Below are positions 1-12,142 of a stretch of DNA of 64,000 bases, piece after piece. Source of the stretch: Lithobates sylvaticus (taxonomy: Eukaryota; Chordata; Amphibia; Anura; Ranidae); the NCBI GenBank assembly GCA_028564925.1, contig CM053026.1:605013616-605077615 (forward strand). Direction: 5' to 3'. The translations under genes and the position numbers were made by a program. Numbering within the stretch: the stretch's first letter is position 1; every line of letters begins with the position of its first letter. Below the pieces are notes generated by a model. The model was not told the origin of the DNA and did not search any database. It saw only the letters and a list, made by a program, of their open reading frames with translations.

Positions 1-470
1 TCAAAATCTTCTGGAGGACAGTCGGATCTGTAGACCGCCCTGAACCATCTCTTCAGGGAGTGGTCAACCTTATTCCCCTGGAGGAAAGGTTCAAAGGATT
101 CTATTCACACCTGTTCATGGTGCCAAAACCCTACAGGGTTTTTTTAACCTATCTTGGACTTCAAATCCCTAAACAAGTACTATCACGTTCCAAAATTTCT
201 CATGGAATCTGAAGACTGGTTCTTGATTTTCTGAATCAAGGGGAATAGCAAAAAAAAAAAAAGCATTGGCAGACAACCAAGATGCTTATCTGCATATTTC
301 CTTCTACCCACCTTATCAACACTTCCTGCGCTTCGTAGTTTGTAAGAAACACTTCTGAATTGTGGCCCTGCCATTAAACCTATCCTCTGCACTCAGGATT
401 CACAAAGATACTTGCACCTCTTCTTACCATCTTAAGGACCATCTTAAACGGGTACTTTAACTCTGTAGAT
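1..470 (+). mobile_element. DIRS-type retroelement fossil, reverse transcriptase part
   Basis: Translated pieces read like the reverse transcriptase of DIRS-family (tyrosine recombinase) retroelements. They include a PILDFKSLN-like stretch, then DAYLHI, then FLRF, in the order and spacing known for that family. The copy is cut by the left edge of the window and is broken in several places. It looks old. It may belong with the recombinase part at 3827-4860, with a hAT element inserted between, but this is not certain. Confidence 0.6.
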
Positions 471-1248
471 CACCAGATATTAGACTTGAAGCTCCAGTAG
501 AGTTGATCAGTACTTTGCGGGGTCTAGGTCAAATAAGGAGATGTCTACAGAGGTCACATAGAGCTCACTGACATATGGATGTCAAACTGTAATCAAGTTT
601 GAAAATGGCAATTCGCTTATGTCTGTGTGAATCATGTGAATTGGCTTTCAGATGTTACTAGGTGATCAGTGTTTTCAAGCAAACGATTGCAAAAACAAGA
701 TTTTTTTTTTTTAATTTATCTTTAATCCTGTCATGAGGGATTAATATATAATTGCTGAAATGTTGGGGTAAGAATGTTAAATAAAAGGGTAAGCTTATAT
801 TCTGTAGGCTTCTCCAAGGTCCAGGGACTTGGAATTCTTACTGTCAGCCACTGTCATGAGCCCTATTTGTGGTCATCTTTACTCATAGTTTAGTTTATCA
901 TGTTTAAAATTTCCAATGCTTCTGATGTAACCATCATCGGTGGCAACACCAACATGTAATGACCTATAGCTGCTATGCCTGCCAGGATTTTTTTTACACT
1001 TTTCCACCAGACTGCTGCCATTTTTGAGATATAGGAGGCTGTACATGTAGCCGAATGTAGAAAGTGTTATCAGCCTCGTTGTGATGACAATAAAGTAAAC
1101 TTTTGTTTTCTTTTAAGCCCCCCTGTCCCCACATACATGCATATATGTGCCCACACATACACAAACGACAATTGTGCCACACTTATTGGTGCACAAATTG
1201 GAATGAGTGCAGTTCTTTTAGGGGCTTAATTTACTGTTGGCTCTAAAC
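471..1248. other. Unassigned intronic sequence
   Basis: AT-rich sequence with no recognised repeat or exon. The first 150 bases may still belong to the DIRS fossil. Confidence 0.4.
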
Positions 1249-2779
1249 CAGTAATGGCGAACCCTTTTGAGCCCGGGTGGCCAAACTGCAAAACAAAACA
1301 AGCTTATTTATTTCAAAGTGCCAACACTGCAATTAAACCTGAATTCTGAGGTTTTAGTTTAGAAAAAACAGCGCCTACCATATGTTATATAGCGCCACTT
1401 TCAGGTGAATTGGACTTGGCAAACCAACTTGTAGGCCATATACCCCTCCACCAACAGCTTCAGTTTTAGCCTAGTGTGAGTGAATGTTTGTTTTTTTCCC
1501 CAGAACTGCTGTTTAAAACATACATTTTTTTTTTTTTCAATGCTAGTCTACAGTGGGTTGTGGTAATTCATGAATAGGCTCTTAAAGTCTGGTACCAGTT
1601 ATTTCCTCTTTCAACACCGCCATCTTGTCTTGTGAAGGCATATTTTAAGTTATAGCATGCATGTCATAGACACTTTTGCTGATCTTGTGACAGCCACATG
1701 TCGCTGCTCTCTGCATAGATAAGCAGCCATGGGGAGGGGTTAGAGGTGGAGATGATGGTATTTGCATAATGGTACCAGCAGTATAATGTGTCCACATTAA
1801 AAATCTCAAGGTTCCTGACATTTGGCAATGTAAAAATGGAAGTGTACATCAATTCCATCACAACTTGTACTTGCAGAAAGCAATGTCATTTTAATTTGTC
1901 ATCCCGCAGGAAACCATGCCAACACCTAAAAAGATAAATCATTTGGATTCTAGGTGACATAACCTAGAGCTGACTGCTGAAATGCAGGCCTGATAATATG
2001 CCCCAAGCCAATTTAATGTATGTAGTGTCACAATCTGATCCTGGAATATTTTACCTACACAACATGGCCACATTAAAAATCTCACCTGGCTCCAGCGTCC
2101 AACCCGACAGCTCATTCCCACCCACACGTCACCCCTGGCCCCAGAGCCATGTAGGAACCGCTTCCTCTCGTCCATGCCCACCCTGGACACATTTTTCCTT
2201 GCCCCAGAGCTGCCTGGGGGCCGCTTTATCCCATCCACGCCCACCCCAGATGCATCACCCCTGGCCCCAGAGTCTTGTGGGAGATGTAGTTTGATGGAGG
2301 GTGTTGTGTGGATGCGATACAGCTTGTATGGATGGCTAGTCAGTGTGCGCACTTCTTCCTGGCGTGCCCACGGCGTGACCTGGGAAAAGTATGTGGGCCG
2401 CTCAGACTTGATAAGGAGGGGGTATGTGCACACTTCTTCCTGGCGTGCTCACGGCGTGACCTGGGAAAAGTATGTGGGCCGCTCAGGCTCCATAGGGAGG
2501 GGGTATGTGGACACTTCTTCCTGGCATGACCTGGGAAAAGTATGTGGGCCGCTCAGGCTCGATAGGGAGGGGGTATGTGGACAGTACATTCGCAGCTGCT
2601 GCTAGAGTGCTGACAGGGGATGGAGCCCGTCCCGGCTCCTGCAAAGGTTCCAAGGAAGGAAGGGTAACCCCTAGAAGTCACACATCTATGGTATCCTACT
2701 GCAGTGAATGAAGTGGCAACCTCAGCCTTGTCTCCGACCAGGCTACGCCCCCACGCGTGCCACAGGTTTGCCATCACTA
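1249..2779. mobile_element. Non-autonomous hAT-like DNA transposon, about 1.5 kb
   Basis: The ends are imperfect terminal inverted repeats: cagtaatggcgaac on the left, and the reverse complement of tagtgatggcaaac on the right. The flanking 8-mers ctctaaac and ctctaaga match at six positions, as expected for an old 8-bp hAT duplication. No transposase is visible. The interior is GC-rich and repetitive, and the open frames there are by-products of the repeats. Confidence 0.7.
2350..2581. repeat. Minisatellite, 81-bp unit, three copies
   Basis: Units start with cacttcttcctggc at 2350, 2431 and 2512. The third lacks about 18 bases. The array lies inside the hAT element. A looser repeat of about 70 bp (cccagag...gcccacc) precedes it at 2140-2285. 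Confidence 0.85.
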
Positions 2780-3826
2780 CTCTAAGACTTTTTTAAAACA
2801 TCACTTGTGGACAATTTTGGGCACTGCAGTTTTTTTGAAATCTCATGTCAGGTGTCTGCAATTTTGAGACTTGATATATTTGGCATCTATTTTCATGATA
2901 CAAGTTCATCTTTTATATTTACCAACAATTGAGTTTTGTATTGTGTTTTTGTGCACTAACAATAATTTGAGTGTGTTTATTTACTGAAAGTATACATTTA
3001 CTAAACAGCAGTTTAAATATCGTGTGACATAAAAAAAAATTGCAGCTGCGTTTCGCTGAGTCGCTGATTTCAGAAAGTCTTCAGGCCTAAAATGTGCATT
3101 TTAATAATGTTCAAAAAATGAAAAGATGGCTCCAACAGGGAGGGGGCCAGTTCTGTCTCCATTGCTGTAGTATTTGTGGCTTTCTGTTAACCTGATGTAC
3201 TGTGGGAGCAGTAATCAAAGCTGAAGTTGCATACAAGCTTCACAGTCTGATAAAGGGCAGTATACATTCATCTATTACATTTCTAGTGCTGATTACAGTA
3301 AGTCGAATCCGGTTGCTATGGTTTTGTAGATCATCACAATGCGTTTCTTCTGCATATATCAATAAGTCCTTAGTAATTTTTTATAAACTGTACTAGAAGC
3401 AATGCAATTTTTATTGGTTGAAGTGGTTTACAGTATTTAGTCTGTGCCTAATTCTTCATGAATGCTCCCTTTGTTTCTTGGATTATATCAGTTTTCCATG
3501 CATTCTTGCAGCACATTAACTTATAATTTAAATGTTGGTTGTTTGATATATTTACATTTGGTTTTCAAATCATATCTTTTCCCTGTGAAGGAGAACTTTC
3601 TCTCTCCCAGTATGCTTCCATTACAGGGACTTGCCCTACTGCATGTCTCTAAAATTCAAACATGATATTTGTTACTATTAAACTAACGGTTGGTCTGCAT
3701 TATTTGTTTCTAGTTTTAAAGAAATAAAAAATTTGTATGGTTACTAAACTCCAGACAAACCGCTAAATTCACAGATTAAATATATGAGCTATTTTACCTG
3801 CCAAAGACATTTTTATTTTTGACCAT
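2780..3826. other. Unassigned intronic sequence
   Basis: AT-rich sequence with short open frames only and no recognised element. Confidence 0.4.
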
Positions 3827-4860
3827 TTAGCCCTGAGATTCACAAAGCCTAATCACACATAGCAGTCTTGCTTTGCAGGGCATGAGACCTGATATTTTCC
3901 TGCTGCAGTAAAGTAAACTGGCCATGCATGGGGCAAATTTTGGTTGGTTCTTAGTGAAGAGGCGCATCAAGGCTACTCTAGACCTCCATCGATGACCACA
4001 AGGGGTTGTACCCCTGGGAGCCAACTTCCCCCTACAGAGGCTGCCTTTCAAACCTTTCAGGGATCTACCCCCATGCACAAGGTGGCCTTCTTGTTGCCAT
4101 TACTTTGGTCTCTGAGTTAGCGGCCTTAACCTATAAGGAGCCCTTTCTTGTATTACACAAGGACAATGTGGTATTGAGGCCTAAGTCCTTCTTTTTACCT
4201 AAGGTGGTTTCTTTCCTTCACCTTAACCAGAACATGGTGCTTCCCTCTCTGTCATGCTCCAAAACATTTTAAGGAGGTCTCTCTCCACTGTGGGCAGCGG
4301 TATGGTCTGTTCAAATTTATGCTGCAGCTACTGCATCGCAATGTCTGACTGATGCAATTTTCATCATTCCCGCAAGGTCCTGCAAGATACAAGCTGCCTC
4401 TCGTTCTGCTATTTATAGGTGGATTAGGCATCTCATATTGCAAGTCAATCAGTTTAGGGGCAAGGACCCATCTTTTCTTATCAGGGCACCTCCGCCAGGT
4501 TTCTTGGTGCACCTTGGGATTTCCAGCATCTGTTGCAAGGCTTGTCAGCTGGTCTTCTGTTCACACGTTTTACAGGGAGATGTTCAGGTCTTTTCTGGTG
4601 CCAGTTTGGGTCACAAGGTTATCTAGACAGCCCTGTGAGCTCTTCTGAGTATCTTGCATTATACTGTAGGCCTGTTAGAGCTTTATCTGTTGTGTGCCTG
4701 GCCCCACAGTAAGATTGCTTTGGGACATCCTTATGTCTTTAAATGTGTCCTCTAACTATTAAGAAAATTGGATTTTTGATTTACCTGTAAAATCTCGCCA
4801 TTTCCAGTCTTGTAGGACGCACCAATGGTGGACAGAGTTATGTAGGATATTACCACTCTT
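3827..4860 (+). mobile_element. DIRS-type retroelement fossil, tyrosine recombinase part and right end
   Basis: Translated pieces contain VSELAAL and, about 450 bases on, WSSVHTF. Both are familiar from the tyrosine recombinase of vertebrate DIRS elements. The sequence after 4740, around gatttacctgtaaaatc, resembles the terminal region of frog DIRS copies. The copy is broken in several places and old. It has the same orientation as the fragment at 1-470. Confidence 0.55.
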
Positions 4861-4884
4861 TTGCGTAACTAATGGAAACAAAAT

Positions 4885-4944
4885 GGGGGGGGGGGGCCTT
4901 GGGCTCTGCATGAGGGCTCTGTTTTTATCGGGGGGGGGGGGGGG
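4885..4944. repeat. Two poly-G tracts
   Basis: Runs of 12 and 15 G separated by about 33 bases. Their length is likely unstable and could be affected by sequencing error. Confidence 0.8.
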
Positions 4945-5131
4945 CATGCTCCTCGCTGCTCCGTTCAGCAATTTGGGCCTTTCCTTCCCCTATGCTCCAT
5001 GTCCCCCTCCTCCAGTCCTTTGGTCTGGGAACTTTTTGTTCCCTGCTCTCCTGATGAAGGTCCATGCTTCAAAAGATACCTCAGAGGACACTACAAGGGA
5101 TCATAAATTGAGTCACTATAATCATGTTCTA

Positions 5132-5356
5132 TTAAAGTGGAAGTAAACCCCCCTATCGTTTTCAGTCAAGGAAGCAGCCATCTTTGCCTCTGTTTAATCT
5201 TCAACTGCCACGGTCCTGCACATGTGATCCGTTTTGACACCAGCCATTGGATGATTTGACAGTTTGGTTGAGAGCACAGCCAATGTGCAGTTAGCATTCC
5301 TGGCATGCCTTTTTTTTTTTTAAACTGTTAAATCGATGGGTTTACTTCAGCTTTAA
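5132..5356. mobile_element. TTAA-flanked MITE (piggyBac-like)
   Basis: Starts ttaaagtggaagtaaaccc and ends gggtttacttcagctttaa, giving a near-perfect 19-bp inverted repeat that includes TTAA at each edge. TTAA duplication is typical of piggyBac-class elements. No coding capacity. Confidence 0.75.
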
Positions 5357-6395
5357 GAAACAGTCATTGATCTATGTGCAACAATGTGAGGTTTTATGGA
5401 TAGAATAAATGTTTGTTTTTTATATGATTGATTTTAGTTTCTTTTCCCTCAAAGTGTTTGGCACATAAAAAGTCCCATTCTGTACTCATGTTATTTGCCT
5501 GTAAAACACAGGTTCCACCCCCTGCTCTTGTGTTCATCTCTTTTTACTACGTGCTACAAAACTGAAGCATGCTAAGAGTTGGCAGGGTTTTGTTGTGTTT
5601 TTACTGCAGCTCTGATTGGTTGCCAGTGACCTTTCTCCTGAAGGTGACCGTATAACCCTATGTCTCTGAATATCCTCCTGTGCCTCTTTACAAGCTCCAA
5701 TAAAGGGAGTTTACAGACAAGTCAAAAATCCTTTTCTTTTTTGATCTCCAGAAATACAGAGTTTGTATGGTTTTGCAGTATACTTATAACATTGCCTCCG
5801 CTGCACTGAAATCCGATGGAGTCCGATCAGTTCTACTAAGGTTACCTCTGTGAACTTCAGAACACCTCCTATATGTTATAGCACCAAGGGTTTTAATAGA
5901 ATTGTACTGAGATATGTGTGTGCTTTTTTAAGAATTTGGCTGCAATTATATGAAATCATGATGGGGTAAAATGTTAAATTTAATCTAAACATATTGTATG
6001 ACTGGCCACACACCTTCACATTTTCTACCTTCGATCAATCATTTTTTTTTTATATTTTGTTTGCAAGATATTTTTGTTTTGGTATGTAATCTAAAGATAG
6101 TAGAGTGTAGGGTTTTGTTAACTTTTCTTCCAGGTTGAATTTGCTCTTAATACAATCTTGTATATGTCCCTATGATATTTTCTCCTAGATTTAAACAAAA
6201 CTAAGTTTTTTGTGTACCATCAGTAATATTCCTCCTGTGGCGTGCAAATTGCTTATGTGTTACATAGGCAAAATGAATCACTTCCCACTGAAGCATGACT
6301 CGTGAACAAACATGAATCACTGAAGGTCAATGAGTTCCAACATTTGGATATAGAGGTTGAAGCTTTTCATAGGTACATAAAATAAAGCTACAACA
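5357..6395. other. Unassigned intronic sequence
   Basis: AT-rich sequence with no repeat family, exon or RNA gene recognised. Confidence 0.4.
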
Positions 6396-7201
6396 CAGTG
6401 GCGGTGCGTCCATTAAGGGTTCACAGGCGTCGTCCCCTCTGTCATGCCATCCACCTCTGCGTAGAATGAATAGATTCATGCATAGCATGAATCTATCCAT
6501 GGCCGCTGTAGCCACCCCCTATTCAGGCGTCTATCCCCTTTTCGGACGACGGGCAGAAAGGGGTGTTTTTTTTTTTTTTTTTAAGCACCTGATTGGAGCC
6601 ATAGTCTCTAATCGGCTTAAAAAAAGGTGGACTTAGAGTGCAAAGCATTGCGCTCTCAGTCCACACAGGTGTGTTAGAAAAGCAAATTAATATTTGCTTT
6701 TCTAACACTGAACCGCCTCTCAGCCAATCAGGGGGCGCGGATCTAAGTCCCGTCATCTGATTGGCTGAAGGTGCAGGCGCTCCGATTGGATGCCTAACGG
6801 AACGGAAGAAGAGACACACGGGAGGACAGAAAAGCATGAAGGATGCAGGAGCCGTCACCTGAACTGCTGCAATGTCCCACAGCTCGCCGCCATCACCTGC
6901 TGCCTGACCTGCCACCAGGATGGGGTAAGTGCTGGTCTGGCGGCGAGCGGGGCTGCATATGATGGGCACGGGGACTGCACGTGATGGGGCACAGGGACTG
7001 CACGTGATGGGGCACAGGGACTGCACGTGATGGGGCACAGGGACTGCACGTGATGGGGCACAGAGGCTGCACGTGATGGGGCACAGAGGCTGCACGTGAT
7101 GGGGCACAGAGGCTGCACGTGATGGGGCACAGAGGCTACAATTGATGTTTTTTGTTTCTGAATTTTTAGAGGAAAAAAATATTTTGAGACGGCCGCCACT
7201 G
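6396..7201. mobile_element. Non-autonomous hAT-like DNA transposon, about 0.8 kb
   Basis: The left end cagtggcggtgcgtcc pairs with the right end ggccgccactg. The flanking 8-mers ctacaaca and ctatagca match at six of eight positions. It carries an internal 23-bp minisatellite. The 234-codon open frame on the minus strand is mostly the translated minisatellite, not a gene. Confidence 0.7.
6965..7140. repeat. Minisatellite, 23-bp unit, about 8 copies
   Basis: The unit contains ggggcacag and ctgcacgtgat. The ctg positions recur at 6975, 6998, 7021, 7044, 7067, 7090 and 7113, an exact 23-bp period. The first copies read ggga and the later ones gagg at the same place, so the array grew by blocks. 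Confidence 0.9.
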
Positions 7202-7420
7202 CTATAGCATAAAATGTCCTCTTTCACCTCTCAGAAAATATCTAGCCTGGCAGTATGTATGTTTATTTATAAACCATCTTGTAATAAGTAATAATCTTCC
7301 ATTTATAAAAAAGTAGATCATTCCTATAACTTAAAAAAAAAAATTATAATCCTAAATTCCTCTTCTCAAACCACCACTCTGGTCACATAACCTTTTCTGC
7401 TTTCCTTCCCTAATCTAAGA

Positions 7421-7655
7421 GTCTTTTCACACTATTTTTAGCGTTGAGCTTTACCATAGTTTTTGCGGCGCTATTCAGTCGATAGCGGGGTGCTTTTAAC
7501 CCCCGCTAGCGGCCGAAAAAGGGTTAAAAGCGCCAGCAAAACGCTGCTACATTGCTTTGCCGGCGCTGCCCATTGAGTTCAATGGCCAGGGGCACTTTAG
7601 TTCACCGCTCCTAATTTTTTTGAGGGGTTACAACCGCTTTAACGATACAGCGAGA
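7421..7655. mobile_element. Harbinger-type MITE relic
   Basis: Contains the modules cttttcacact, ccgctagcggccgaaaaagg and cccattgag...caatgg seen in the complete copies at 8024-8431 and 13368-13787. The terminal repeats are lost or diverged. Confidence 0.5.
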
Positions 7656-7680
7656 AGCAATTATTTCTGTTGGCCTAAAG

Positions 7681-7837
7681 CAGGGGTCTCAAACTGGCGG
7701 CCCTCCAGGTGTTGTGAAACTACAAGTCCCATCATGCCTCTGCCTGTGGGAGTCATGGTTGTAACTGTCAGCCTTGCAATGCCTCATGGGACTTGTAGTT
7801 TTGCAACAGCTAGAGGGCCGCCAGTTTGAGACCCCTG
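7681..7837. mobile_element. hAT MITE, 157 bp
   Basis: Long inverted repeat starting caggggtctcaaactggcgg and ending with its complement gagacccctg. The perfect 8-bp duplication gcctaaag lies at 7673-7680 and 7838-7845. Intact ends and an exact duplication suggest a fairly recent insertion. Confidence 0.9.
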
Positions 7838-7991
7838 GCCTAAAGTTTCCCTCTCTACAGCAGTCACATAGGTCCTTTTTAGTGGTCACAGGCAGTGTGC
7901 ATATGTCATTTGAAACTATTTTATGACAATATAAATGCCAGATCAGGCAACGCTGCTCCAACACACAGATGTGGTCAGTTCCTCAGTGATA

Positions 7992-8589
7992 TAGGGGGAG
8001 ATTTACTAAAACTGGAACACTTAGTCCCCTTTCCCACTGGGGCGGGAGCCGCGGCGACGGTAAAGCAGCGCTATATTTAGCGCTGCTTTACCGTCGTTTT
8101 AGCTGCGGTATTCAGCCACTAGCGGTGCGGTTTAAACCCCCGCTAGCGGCCGAAAAAAAGGGTTAAAATCCCCCGCTACGGCGGTGGTTTGCGGCGGTAT
8201 TAACGCGGTGTCCCATTGAAATCAATGGGTAGGAGGGGTGAATACACCGCTCCTATACCGATCCAAAGATGCAGCTAGCAGGACTTTTTTGACCGTCCTG
8301 CTAGCGCACCGCTCCAGTGTGAAAGCCCGCCGGCTTTCACACTGGAGTGAATGGGGCCGGATTTCTTTCAGGTGGTGTACAGGCGCTATTTTTAGTACCG
8401 CCTAAAAAAACGCCCCAGTTTGAAAGGGGCCTTAGAATCTGGTAGAGATGTGCATAGTAGCCAATTGGCTTGTCACTTCAGCTTGTTCAATTAGGCTTGG
8501 AGAAAAACACCTGGAAGCTAATTGTTTTTTATTCAGAGCTGCACCAGATTTCGCACAATCCAGTTTTAGTAAATACACCCCCCTCCCCC
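7992..8589. mobile_element. MITE with agggggagatttactaaaac ends, split by an insertion
   Basis: The left arm at 7992-8020 and the right arm at 8558-8589 are inverted copies (atttactaaaactgga against tccagttttagtaaat). The Harbinger-type element at 8024-8431 sits just inside the left arm. A related fragment lies at 63794-64000. Confidence 0.65.
8024..8431. mobile_element. PIF/Harbinger-type MITE
   Basis: Ends tccccttt...gaaaggggcc, flanked by TTA at 8021-8023 and 8432-8434. Internal palindromes include gcagcgctatatttagcgct and ccgctagcggccg. No coding capacity. Inserted in another MITE. Confidence 0.75.
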
Positions 8590-9194
8590 GTAGTGTTTTT
8601 TACAATTCTGCAACAAGCTTGTGTATTTTTCTTTTGATAAAATGTTACATTTTCTACAAACACTTATGAATTGCCAGATATATTGAAACAATGATTTTAG
8701 AATAAATACATTTTCAGTGTGATGTGATTATGCGATGATGGTGAAATTTACATGTAAAAATAGCACATATGATGGGAAATAATTGAATTTCCAGTTGTAC
8801 AAATCTTTGCAGTAAACAATAAGAGATAAAGAGCTTTGAGAACCAGAGGTTAAATATATACTGTAAAATAGCAACTGCATTCTTCTTGGGAAAAGGATCC
8901 CCCTACCTATCCCACAATAGAAAATATATAAAACCCATACGAGACCCCTGCACACACCAGTATGTAGTATAAATGGTTCTTCTGATTTATACGGTATGCT
9001 GGCAAACCCAGAGTTCTCATAGATGCTTTGTATAAGGTCCATGCAGTAGACCTGGTCACCATCAACCTTACAAATGTTGTGTCTGATCCCATCTCTCCTT
9101 TGAATTGTGTTAATTGAGAGGATATTTATTGCAGAGTTTGCACTGATAAGGTGGGTAATTGTTTTTACTGGTTAGGACAGGACATCCTAAGTAA
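8590..9194. other. Unassigned intronic sequence
   Basis: No recognised element. Confidence 0.4.
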
Positions 9195-9800
9195 GACCCC
9201 TTTCACGCATTTCTTTAGCGTTAAAGTGCCTGTAAAGCGCCTGAAAGAAGCCTCATCTGCAATCCCAATGTGAAAGCCCGAGTGCTTTCACACTGAGACC
9301 CCTTTCATACTATGAAGTTTTTCAGGCGCTTTAGCGATAAAATAAGCGCCTGTAAAGCGCCTGAAAGAAGCCGCAACCGCAATCCCAATAGGAAAGCCCG
9401 AGTGCTTTCACACTGAGGCCCTGCGCTGGCCGGGAGCGTCAAAAGTCCTGCAAGCAGCTTTTTTGCAGCGATTTTGGAGCGGTGAATACACCACTCCTAA
9501 AGCGCCCCTTCCCATTGAAATCAATGGGAAGCGCCTGCAAAACGCCTGAAAAGCGTCTACAAATCGCTTTTGACAGCGGTGCTTTGTGGGCGCTTTCAAC
9601 CCTTTATTTGGCCACTAACAGGGGTTAAAAGCGCCCCACTAGCGCTCGGAGCCGCTAATTTAAGCAGCGCTTTACGAGCGTTTTTCGGGTGCTGGCAGTG
9701 TGAAAGGGCTCTTAAAGCACTCGGGCTTTCACATTGGGATTGCAGATGAGGCTTCTTTCAAGCGCTTTACAGGCGCTTTTTTTAACGCTGAAGCGCCTGA
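9195..9800. mobile_element. Nested and duplicated Harbinger-type MITE complex
   Basis: The outer arms at about 9195-9290 and 9715-9795 are inverted copies of each other (aagcccgagtgctt against aagcactcgggctt). Between them, 9296-9711 reads as another member bounded by acccctttca and gtgtgaaagggct. A block of about 58 bases recurs at 9239 and 9360, so duplication as well as insertion shaped the cluster. Confidence 0.6.
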
Positions 9801-10894
9801 AAAAAGAGTGACAACATAAAGCAGCTAAAATTCCAATTTGTGCTTATATTCTATGTTTGGGTCACCATAATTGGTATCTTTATCACAGAAGTTACAAAGG
9901 CGTTAATATCATTTTAACAGTTTATTACCAATAGAACTTTGTGAAGTTTAAGCCATTCTTCTACCAGCATACAGCGTGTATGCCGTGTGCTGTTCTATGG
10001 GCATCAAATGGGAAGCCTAGAGAACTAGTCCTTAATTCTTCAGCCAAGATGTTTGAGTAATAAACTCTCAGTGACTGGTTGGTAAAAGAATAGAAGTGCA
10101 CTGCAGGATGCCACCAACTGAACTGAGAGGAGGGGGGACTGCTCTTTCTGGAGACTGCTTTCTTAAAGATCTGAGGAGACGCCACACAGAGAATGGCAAT
10201 GGAGGGTAAAAAGGGTTTTGACAGAGTACTGTAGAGCTTTCAGCAGGAGGACACATGAGAAATGACCATGTCACTTTGCTATGAAGAGGTCACTGGAGAT
10301 GGAGCAGAATCCTCAGGGCAGACTCCTGACTGAAGTGTGTCAGAAATAGGGAGAAATAGGAAGAGATTTAGTGGTGCATCAGCAAAAGAGGAACTCAAAA
10401 TAGCACAACTTCCCAACACTTGAATGTTCCCCTATATACACACTGAAATTCTGCCTGCTCTGGCAAGTTTTTTCCATCCAACGTTGTCAGCATTACATTT
10501 TATAATGATATAATATTCATTTTTTCTTTGCCAATTTCATATGAAGTGCTTGAATGCCTTGTAGCAGGACCTCAAATATATTGTTATGCTGTGTTGACTC
10601 TCAAAGGGTTTTTTTAAATTATAATTTTACTTTTATCACATGGAAGGAGGATATGCTGAACATGGCCCTCTGCTCTGAAAAACAAATTCCTCATCAGTTC
10701 CGCAGTGGCTGAATTTTATTGCCGCTATTGTGATGAAAAGCGATTATACAACTTGCCCACTGTTGTCCACTATCAAGCTCAAGGCAGGCAGGCATGATGA
10801 GGAACTAGTCTCTCAGAGTTCCCTGTCAGGCTCTGCCACTATCAGTGTGCAGTGTGGTTGCTAGGACGCCAGCAGCCTGCATCTTGGCAACCCA
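9801..10894. other. Unassigned intronic sequence
   Basis: No recognised exon or repeat. The open frames on the minus strand at 9961-10274 show no family resemblance. Confidence 0.4.
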
Positions 10895-11225
10895 TTAAAG
10901 TGTTACTAAACTCGCAACAGTAAAATCAGTCTGTATATGCAGTGAAGCATGCTTATTATAATCACTGTGGAACCTAAGGGGTTAATCCTCTGCATTGTGT
11001 AAAAAGGCTGTTGGATCCTGTCTTCTCTGATCCTCCCCTTCCTCCACAGTCCCCATAGGACAGTCAGCTTTAACTAGAAACTGATAGAAATCATAAGACT
11101 GCTTTATACTTCTGATGAGAAAAGGTATTTAGCAGTTTATATTTACTAAAATAATGGCATTTCCATGCTCTGTGTACTGTGGGAGACCAGATATAGTAAA
11201 CGCAGGGTTGTGGGTTTAGTAACAC
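10895..11225. mobile_element. TTAA-type MITE
   Basis: The left end ttaaagtgttactaaactc has TTAA at 10895-10898. The right end gggtttagtaacac is its complement. The right TTAA has decayed. Confidence 0.65.
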
Positions 11226-11476
11226 AATAATGAAGTAATGAACGCACAGCAGCAACCCTGCACCCGTACACTGAATCTGTATGAGCATCATGCTAATGTG
11301 CAGTTATTTGTGCGCTAGCATAGGGCAGCCAATTTACTTGGAAGGACACATAGAGTTGTGCGGGTGAGTTTGTGTTATGACGACAGCCCAGCAATACAGG
11401 TAAGGGGGAGGGGGAGATGCATGAAGTTCCACTATAAAGTCATTGTAAATGATCATTGTAAAACAACTCATTCAGT

Positions 11477-11501
11477 TTAAAATAGACATGAAAGGCAAAA
11501 C

Positions 11502-11574
<73 letters not shown>

Positions 11575-11890
11575 ATCCCCCCCCCCTTTTTTTAATACCG
11601 TAAGTGTTCATTTTCCCTCTGTTCTCAGCTGCATAAGAGCTGGGGGAGAAGGAGCAGCAGCACACTGAGCTTTCCCAGTGAATGGCTGTGCAGTGGGTGT
11701 CAGACAAGTCTGATTATTGGAGGAGAGTACATGGAGTTCCCAGCATAGCTAGAGAACTGACCATGGTGTGTTGTCCTGCTTAGTGTGGTCAGTTTTTAAT
11801 AGAAAAGCAGATGGACTGGCAGGATCACCATGGATTTCACATAAAGGAAGCAATACAAGGAGAACAGGATACTTTCTTTCTTTTTTGAAT
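11477..11890 (-). mobile_element. TTAA-type dispersed repeat, minus orientation
   Basis: The reverse complement of the copy at 30231-30733. Shared landmarks are the agctgcataagagctggggg region, the gtgaatggctgtgcag region and the agtgtggtcagtttt region. A microsatellite has grown in the low-complexity part. Confidence 0.7.
11504..11570. repeat. (TG)n(TA)n microsatellite
   Basis: About 28 bases of TG followed by about 38 bases of TA, and soon after by poly-C and poly-T runs. Confidence 0.95.
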
Positions 11891-12142
11891 GTGTTGCAGC
11901 CATAGCACAAATGTTGGATTTCCTAACAAAACTATTGTAATTATTTTATAATTAGGTGCAGATCATTTTAATGAGACCATACCACTAGAAAAGTGTTAAA
12001 GGCTTTTTTGTATTCTCCTCAATGTGCTCAAAGGAAAAAAGCCAAAATACAAATTAAAGTATATGGGCTTCTAGATATGTTTGCTCAATAAAAAACCATT
12101 GCAGGATATCCTTGCACACAGACTGCTATTGTTTAGGTGTTA

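Noticed and set aside
1939-2605. Frames of 143-164 codons
   Set aside because: They run through tandem repeats of a hAT element and have no known family.
6523-7227. 234-codon minus-strand frame
   Set aside because: Mostly the 23-bp minisatellite of a hAT element, with no domain outside it.
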